DNA of 64,000 nt. Source: Deltaproteobacteria bacterium (lineage in GTDB: Bacteria > Myxococcota_A > UBA9042 > PHBI01 > JACKFB01). Under the pieces are notes generated by a model that had not been told where the DNA came from, made no database searches, and worked only from the letters and a program-made list of their open reading frames with translations. The DNA is taken from contig JACKFB010000020.1 of NCBI GenBank assembly GCA_020632695.1, forward strand, positions 1-64,000, given 5' to 3'. The first letter of the stretch is position 1. Every line of letters starts with the position of its first letter. Shown piece after piece: positions 59,889 to 64,000 of this stretch. Position numbers and translations under genes: made by a program.

Positions 59889-60778
59889 GCCGCTGGCTCC
59901 TCGCGCTCCTGCTGGCGCTCGCGTCCGGCGCCTGCGGCGGCGCGTCCACCGAGGCGTCCCTCGGCGCGGGCGAGGGCGAGAGCTGTGCGCCCCAGCTCCC
60001 CTGCGCCGGCGACCTGCTCTGCGTGGACGGGCTGTGCCGGGTGCGCGCGCCCGGCCCCGACGCCAGGGCGACGCCGGACTCCCCGCCGCCTCTCCCCGAC
60101 GGCCTCTGGGATGATCTCCCCGACGTCGCGGCGCCGGACCAGGACGTCGACGAGCCCCTCGACGCCGCCGACGCCGATGCGGCGGAGACCATCGGCCCTC
60201 CCGAGGACGCCGTCGACGCCGAGGTGGACGACACCGACGCGGGCCCCACCGGCGACGCCATCGTGCTGGTCTTCAGCGAGGACGAGGCCGGCATGAACCC
60301 GGCCGACACCAGCCTCACCCTGGACGACGGTCAGGGCTGGGTCACCGAGCTGACGGTGCCCTTCTCCGGGCAGATCGTCGGCATGCAGGCCCTGCTGGTC
60401 AACGCGTTCGGCCCGGACTCCTGCGCGCGCTTCTGGCCGGCGGTGTGGCTGCCCCAGCCCGACGGCGCCTTCGCCGACACCCCCACCTGGCAGTCCCCCC
60501 AGTCCATCGCCCTGGTCGGCGGCCCCAAGCCCATCGTGTTCTTCCTGGCCGAGAGCGTGCCGTCCTCCGCGGGACGCATCCGCATCGGGCTCATTCGCGA
60601 GGGGATCTGCGAGATCGGGGCCCCCACCATGCCGGTGCTGCGCAGCGACGACTCCGGCGACCTCTCGCGCACCTGGCTCTGGGTGCCCGACGCCGCGGGC
60701 AGCCCGTGGATCGACGGCGAGGACCTGGGGATCGAGGGCCGGTGGGGCCTGGCCGTGCTCATCGAGGTGGTGCTCTGA
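59885..60778 (+). CDS. Hypothetical lipoprotein with Asp/Ala-rich linker
   Basis: This 297-residue protein starts at a GTG overlapping the barrel stop (GTGA): MSRWLLALLLALASGAC (lipobox-like S-G-A-C). A short Cys pair module (CAPQLPCAGDLLCVDGLC) is followed by an Asp/Ala/Pro linker (about 60-125) and a beta-rich C-terminal domain (AIVLVFSEDEAGMNPADTSL; IVFFLAESVPSSAGRIRIGL). The domain is not recognised. It may be an accessory of the outer-membrane barrel encoded just upstream. Confidence 0.78.
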   Translation: MSRWLLALLLALASGACGGASTEASLGAGEGESCAPQLPCAGDLLCVDGLCRVRAPGPDARATPDSPPPLPDGLWDDLPDVAAPDQDVDEPLDAADADAAETIGPPEDAVDAEVDDTDAGPTGDAIVLVFSEDEAGMNPADTSLTLDDGQGWVTELTVPFSGQIVGMQALLVNAFGPDSCARFWPAVWLPQPDGAFADTPTWQSPQSIALVGGPKPIVFFLAESVPSSAGRIRIGLIREGICEIGAPTMPVLRSDDSGDLSRTWLWVPDAAGSPWIDGEDLGIEGRWGLAVLIEVVL

Positions 60779-60819
60779 GCGGGGACGGCGCCTGACCCCG
60801 TGGCCAGCGCCGGACCGCG

Positions 60820-61620
60820 TCAGCTCCGCTTCTTGCCGCGCGTCAGCAGGCGCGAGAGCAGGCCCGGTCCGGTCTGACGGGACTTGGCCTGCTTGCCCGA
60901 GCGCATCCGGATCAGCCGCATCTCGCGCTGGGCGTCCACGTGGTTGGCGTCGATGTAGAGCACCCGCTCCAGCTCGTCCTGGCAGCGCTCCATGTCGCCG
61001 GCGGTCTTGTAGTAGAGCGCCATGTAGTAGTGGACCTGGGCGTTGTCCTCGTCGATGGCCAGCGCGCGCTCCCAGGCCTTGCGCGCCTCCTCGAGCCGCT
61101 CGCTGGCCGGACGCTCGTCGACGTTCTGGAAGATCGCCCAGCCCAGGCTGGTCCAGTACTTCGCGCTGCCCGGTACCCCCACCACGGCCTGCTTGAGCAG
61201 CCGCTCGGCCTCACCGTAGGAGCGCTTGGTGAGCAGCACGCTGCCCTTGTGGAACGCGATCTTCCCGGCCTCCTCGTTGTTGCGAGACTTGGGCGCCGAG
61301 CGCTCGCCCAGCCCGCCGGGGATGACCGGTCGCAGGTCGCCGCGGAGGTAGCGCGCGCGGTCCTGCACGTTCGACAGCACGTCCTTCGCTTCGGTCGCGA
61401 ACTGGAAGATGGCCCGCGCCACGTCACGCAGATCCTCGAGCCCATGGCGCGACATGGTGTCGGGGTGGATGCGCTTGGCGAGCTGGAAATAGGCCTGCTG
61501 CACCAGGGGCGCGGGCGTCTCGCGGCTGAGCCCCAGCACGGCGAAGTAGTCGCCGTCGCGCACGGCCTCGAGGCGCTCCTCGATCAGCTTGCGGACCTCA
61601 TCCACCTCGGGCGTCGCCAT
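60820..61620 (-). CDS. J-domain protein with TPR repeats
   Basis: This 266-residue cytoplasmic protein has an N-terminal J domain (about 22-85) with AVLGLSRETPAPLVQQAYFQ, the HPD motif in RIHPDT and a helix-IV region. A linker and two to three TPRs follow (AFHKGSVLLTKRSYGEAERL; KAWERALAIDEDNAQVHYYM; LERVLYIDANHVDAQREM). The tail is basic (RLLTRGKKRS). It should stimulate an Hsp70 (DnaK) on particular clients held by the TPR part. The ATG at 61620 follows GGAGG. No DnaK gene is nearby. Confidence 0.9.
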   Translation of the reverse strand: MATPEVDEVRKLIEERLEAVRDGDYFAVLGLSRETPAPLVQQAYFQLAKRIHPDTMSRHGLEDLRDVARAIFQFATEAKDVLSNVQDRARYLRGDLRPVIPGGLGERSAPKSRNNEEAGKIAFHKGSVLLTKRSYGEAERLLKQAVVGVPGSAKYWTSLGWAIFQNVDERPASERLEEARKAWERALAIDEDNAQVHYYMALYYKTAGDMERCQDELERVLYIDANHVDAQREMRLIRMRSGKQAKSRQTGPGLLSRLLTRGKKRS

Positions 61621-61648
61621 CCAGCCTCCGCAACGGTTACGTCCTGCC

Positions 61649-61657
61649 AACATAGCA
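61649..61657 (-). promoter_or_regulatory. Extended -10 element of J-domain gene
   Basis: On the minus strand, TGC-TATGTT (61657-61649) lies about 29 bases before the ATG at 61620. No clear -35 is present; the extended -10 may suffice. Confidence 0.4.
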
Positions 61658-61753
61658 GTCGCGCGCGCCCGCGGCCAGTCCCGTAAGCTGAGGGGCTGAG
61701 GCGTCTCCGACGCCGCGCGGCCAGCCGCCCCGCGAGGCCGCCGGCGCGCTGCT

Positions 61754-61782
61754 TTCGTCGACCCGGGCGCCCGTGGTATCGA
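61754..61782 (+). promoter_or_regulatory. Possible leaderless promoter of metalloprotease-like gene
   Basis: TTCGTC (61754-61759; weak), a 17-base spacer and TATCGA (61777-61782), ending 7 bases before the ATG at 61790. The spacing matches the other leaderless candidates. Confidence 0.3.
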
Positions 61783-61789
61783 GCCTCTC

Positions 61790-63718
61790 ATGAACGCACG
61801 GCGTCGCGGGGGCAGTTCGGGGCTCGGGCGCGCGGCGCTCGGCGGCCTGTTGTGGTGGGTGGCGTCGGCGCTGACGGGCGCGTGCGAGACGCCCCAGTCG
61901 GGCTCCTCCTCCACGGTGCTCCCGGAGCTGCGCGTCGAGTCGGCCGCGCCGAAGCCCGTCCTGCCGGGCACGCGGCTGCGCGTCCGCGGCGCCGGGTTCG
62001 TGGGGCCCGAGGTCGCCAGCTTCCGCGTCCGCCTCGAGGGCACGCGGGGCGGGGTGCCGGTGCGCGTCGACCTGGAGCCGCTGGTCTTCGCCCCCGACGA
62101 GATGGTGCTGCCGGTGGATGCCAGCGTGGCGGCGGCGCTGGTCCGGGATGGCGAGCACTTCACCGGCGAGCTGGTCCTCGAGCGCACGCCGCGCCTGGCC
62201 GGTCCGGTGGACACCGTGCGCCTGGCGCTGGACTTCGACACCCGCACCACCCTCGAGCCACGGCTCGACGGCGCGGCGCCGCTGGAGCTGCGCCCCGGCT
62301 CCGCGCTCACCCTCAGCGGCGACGGCTTCCTGCACCCCGCCGAGGGCCTGTCCCTGGTCGCCTTCGACGGCGCCTTCACCACCGACGCCCCGGCGGTCGT
62401 CACCGAGATCCACGGCCTGCAGGTGCCCGCGGCGCCGCCCGATGCGCTCCGCCGCGACGCGCTGGAGCTCACCATGACCCCGGACATCTTCGGCGTGCGT
62501 CCGGGTACCTTCGTCGGCAGCCTCACGGTGCACAACGTCGCCAACACGCAGCCCGAGCCCCAGGTCTCGGCGCCGCTGAGCCCCGGGCCGCTGTCGCTGC
62601 GCCGTCCGGTCATCGACGCGCTCACGCCGCTGAGCGCCTCGCGCGGCCAGCGGGTCGAGGTCCAGGGCGACGGCCTGCTGCCGCCGGACGGGCTGCTCCA
62701 GGCCGGCACGCTCCTGGTCCTGGAGGGCCGCTTCACCCCCCGGCGCGGCGCCGCGCTCGACCTGACCGGCGTCAACGCCCTGGCGCTCTTCCCCGACGAG
62801 CACCCGGACAACCGCTCGGCCGCCTTCGTGCTGCGGGTGAGCACCGACACCGAGGGGCACCTCACCGGCCTGGGCCAGCAGGCGGGCGTGTTCGAGGGCG
62901 TGCTGACGCCGCTGGTCTTCTCGGGCAGCGACACGGTGCTCGGCGAGGGCATCGAGCTGACCTTCACCGTCGGCGCGCCTCGCCAGTGGGTGTGGCTGAA
63001 CTTCCTTCCCACCTTCGACGACGCCCTGGCGCTCTTCGGGCTCGAGGCCGAGCGCGACGCGGTCATCGCCCGCATCCTCGCCGTCACCGCCCGGGACTAC
63101 GCCGGCGTCAACGTGGCCTTCGCGACCACGCCGCCCGAGCAGTTCGACGAGTACGCCATCGTCGAGATCGGCGCCGAGGACCCCAACGGCACGCACCTCT
63201 TCGGCCTGGACAACACCGCCGGCAAGGACGTGGGCAACCGACGCTTCGACGACGTGATCGGAGGCTTCAACGCCGACACGCGCGCCCGCGGGTTCGCGGC
63301 CTTCGGCGGCATCTTCCCGGCCGAGATGCTCTCGTTCTCGCCGCGGCTTGGCGACAGCCCGCTGACGTCGGCGCGCTTCGACGACATCTTCGGCGAGCTG
63401 GCGCCTCCGCTGGGCGGCGTCGCGGCGGGGCCCGGCGAGGCCCAGGCGGGCGGCGACCGCGGCCAGGTCATCGCCGAGGCGGTGCGGGTGCTCGGCAACC
63501 TCATCGGCAGCACCATCAGCCACGAGGTGGGCCACAGCCTGGGCCTGGCGGCCGTCGACGGCCTCTTCCACAACGCCGGCGACAACCCCGGCTGGCTGAT
63601 GGACGCCGGCATCTTCCGCCCCTTCGAGGAGCGGGCCGAGCTCGACGGCCAGGGCCCGTCCTTCTTCTCGCCGAACAACCGTGACTACCTCGAACAGATC
63701 CTGCCGGAGTCGCCGTGA
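61790..63718 (+). CDS. Lipoprotein with IPT/TIG-like domains and zincin metalloprotease motif
   Basis: This 642-residue exported protein has a signal (LGGLLWWVASALTGAC). Four beta-sandwich domains of IPT/TIG character follow (LRVESAAPKPVLPGTRLRVR; LRPGSALTLSGDGFL; LTPLSASRGQRVEVQGDGLL). The C-terminal 230 residues hold HEVGHSLGL (His578, Glu579, His582) and a Met-turn-like WLMDAG (Met604), the metzincin pattern. The third ligand expected 6 residues after His582 is absent (Ala588); His594 in FHN may replace it. It is probably a surface protease, but activity is uncertain. It overlaps the next lipoprotein gene by four bases. Confidence 0.82.
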   Translation: MNARRRGGSSGLGRAALGGLLWWVASALTGACETPQSGSSSTVLPELRVESAAPKPVLPGTRLRVRGAGFVGPEVASFRVRLEGTRGGVPVRVDLEPLVFAPDEMVLPVDASVAAALVRDGEHFTGELVLERTPRLAGPVDTVRLALDFDTRTTLEPRLDGAAPLELRPGSALTLSGDGFLHPAEGLSLVAFDGAFTTDAPAVVTEIHGLQVPAAPPDALRRDALELTMTPDIFGVRPGTFVGSLTVHNVANTQPEPQVSAPLSPGPLSLRRPVIDALTPLSASRGQRVEVQGDGLLPPDGLLQAGTLLVLEGRFTPRRGAALDLTGVNALALFPDEHPDNRSAAFVLRVSTDTEGHLTGLGQQAGVFEGVLTPLVFSGSDTVLGEGIELTFTVGAPRQWVWLNFLPTFDDALALFGLEAERDAVIARILAVTARDYAGVNVAFATTPPEQFDEYAIVEIGAEDPNGTHLFGLDNTAGKDVGNRRFDDVIGGFNADTRARGFAAFGGIFPAEMLSFSPRLGDSPLTSARFDDIFGELAPPLGGVAAGPGEAQAGGDRGQVIAEAVRVLGNLIGSTISHEVGHSLGLAAVDGLFHNAGDNPGWLMDAGIFRPFEERAELDGQGPSFFSPNNRDYLEQILPESP

Positions 63719-64000
63719 GCTGGAAGCAACGCCGCGCGGGCCTACTGGGCCTCGCGCTCGCCCTGGGCGCGCTCTGCACCGCGTGCCGCCCGACGCCGCC
63801 CGCGCCGATGGAGGTGCGCCCCAGCCCCGCCGCGCCTGCCCCCGTCGACGCGCCGCCGGTGCCCGCCCCGGCCGCGCCCGACGTCACCCCCGCGCCCGCC
63901 GCCCAGGCCCAGGCCGACGCCGCGCCGCGCCCCTTCGAGACGCCGCGGGTGCTCTTCCACGTCCCCGGCGGCGACCTGCCGGTCATCGTCGAGGTCGCGG
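63715..64000 (+). CDS. Lipoprotein (partial, runs off right edge)
   Basis: The GTG at 63715 overlaps the metalloprotease stop (GTGA) and the frame is open to the window end (95 residues). The N-terminus MSWKQRRAGLLGLALALGAL ends in a lipobox-like C-T-A-C, followed by an Ala/Pro-rich linker and the beginning of a beta-rich domain (RVLFHVPGGDLPVIVEV). It is co-transcribed with the protease-like gene; function cannot be judged from this part. Confidence 0.7.
   Translation, partial: MSWKQRRAGLLGLALALGALCTACRPTPPAPMEVRPSPAAPAPVDAPPVPAPAAPDVTPAPAAQAQADAAPRPFETPRVLFHVPGGDLPVIVEVA

Overview
The window is about 70% GC, tightly packed with genes, and looks like chromosome of a myxobacterium-like organism (Myxococcota, the old Deltaproteobacteria). 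The evidence is indirect. At least a dozen exported lipoproteins are present, many with Asp/Ala/Pro-rich linkers after the signal peptide. There is a Cys-rich protein with 'DNDCDG' metal-binding motifs, a FrzS-like receiver/coiled-coil protein, an FHA-domain sigma54 activator and many GTGA/ATGA gene overlaps. No rRNA, tRNA, CRISPR array, insertion sequence, integrase or phage gene was seen. Housekeeping genes (infA, pyrD, rsgA, queE, HU) are interleaved with cell-surface genes.

Layout. 1-5.8 kb: surface lipoproteins (one cut by the window edge), an acetyl-CoA hydrolase/CoA-transferase and an outer-membrane barrel candidate. 5.9-11.1 kb: HU, an ABC-2 exporter pair, a PQQ-type beta-propeller coupled to a universal stress protein, and an exported C39-like papain-fold protein. 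11.1-18 kb: a large Cys-rich/beta-helix/Gly-rich surface lipoprotein with a one-base frameshift, a secreted lipase lipoprotein and an FHA-AAA+ sigma54 regulator. 17.9-25 kb: a two-gene operon (TPR membrane protein plus a multi-pass glycosyltransferase-like protein) whose products share an N-terminal domain I do not recognise, then a DUF885 lipoprotein. 25-34.4 kb: the FrzS-like protein, an SF1 helicase, a ketopantoate-reductase-family enzyme, infA, a VTT/DedA-like protein and an aminotransferase. 34.5-40.6 kb: a hydrolase/acyl-CoA synthetase fusion, Ppx/GppA phosphatase, pyrD-rsgA. 40.7-44.7 kb: an SGNH hydrolase, MBOAT acyltransferase and PEGA protein, probably a polymer O-acylation module. 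44.7-53.1 kb: a tandem AAA+ ATPase coupled to a SecD-head-like lipoprotein, a lipase, a VWA lipoprotein and an FG-GAP/TPR protein. 53.1-64 kb: paired six-Cys lipoproteins, a LON-domain protein, an ECF sigma/anti-sigma pair, queE, an outer-membrane barrel/lipoprotein operon, a J-domain/TPR protein and a metalloprotease-like lipoprotein followed by a cut-off lipoprotein.

Expression signals recur. Many upstream regions carry TTGAC-type -35 boxes 17 bases from weak -10 boxes. In about eight genes without a clear ribosome-binding site, the -10 box ends only 6-8 bases before the start codon, which suggests leaderless mRNAs. Three strong GC hairpins begin exactly 9 bases after a stop codon and lack a U-tract. 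A hexanucleotide repeat of the CCGAGA/GGCCGA type has expanded at three separate places (1-206, 11267-11598, 43950-44135), twice in frame inside surface proteins.

Product names come from reading translations and motifs; no database search was run. The best leads for something undescribed are the 17.9-22.7 kb operon with its shared N-terminal domain, the AAA+/SecD-head pair, the twin six-Cys lipoproteins and the leaderless-promoter pattern.
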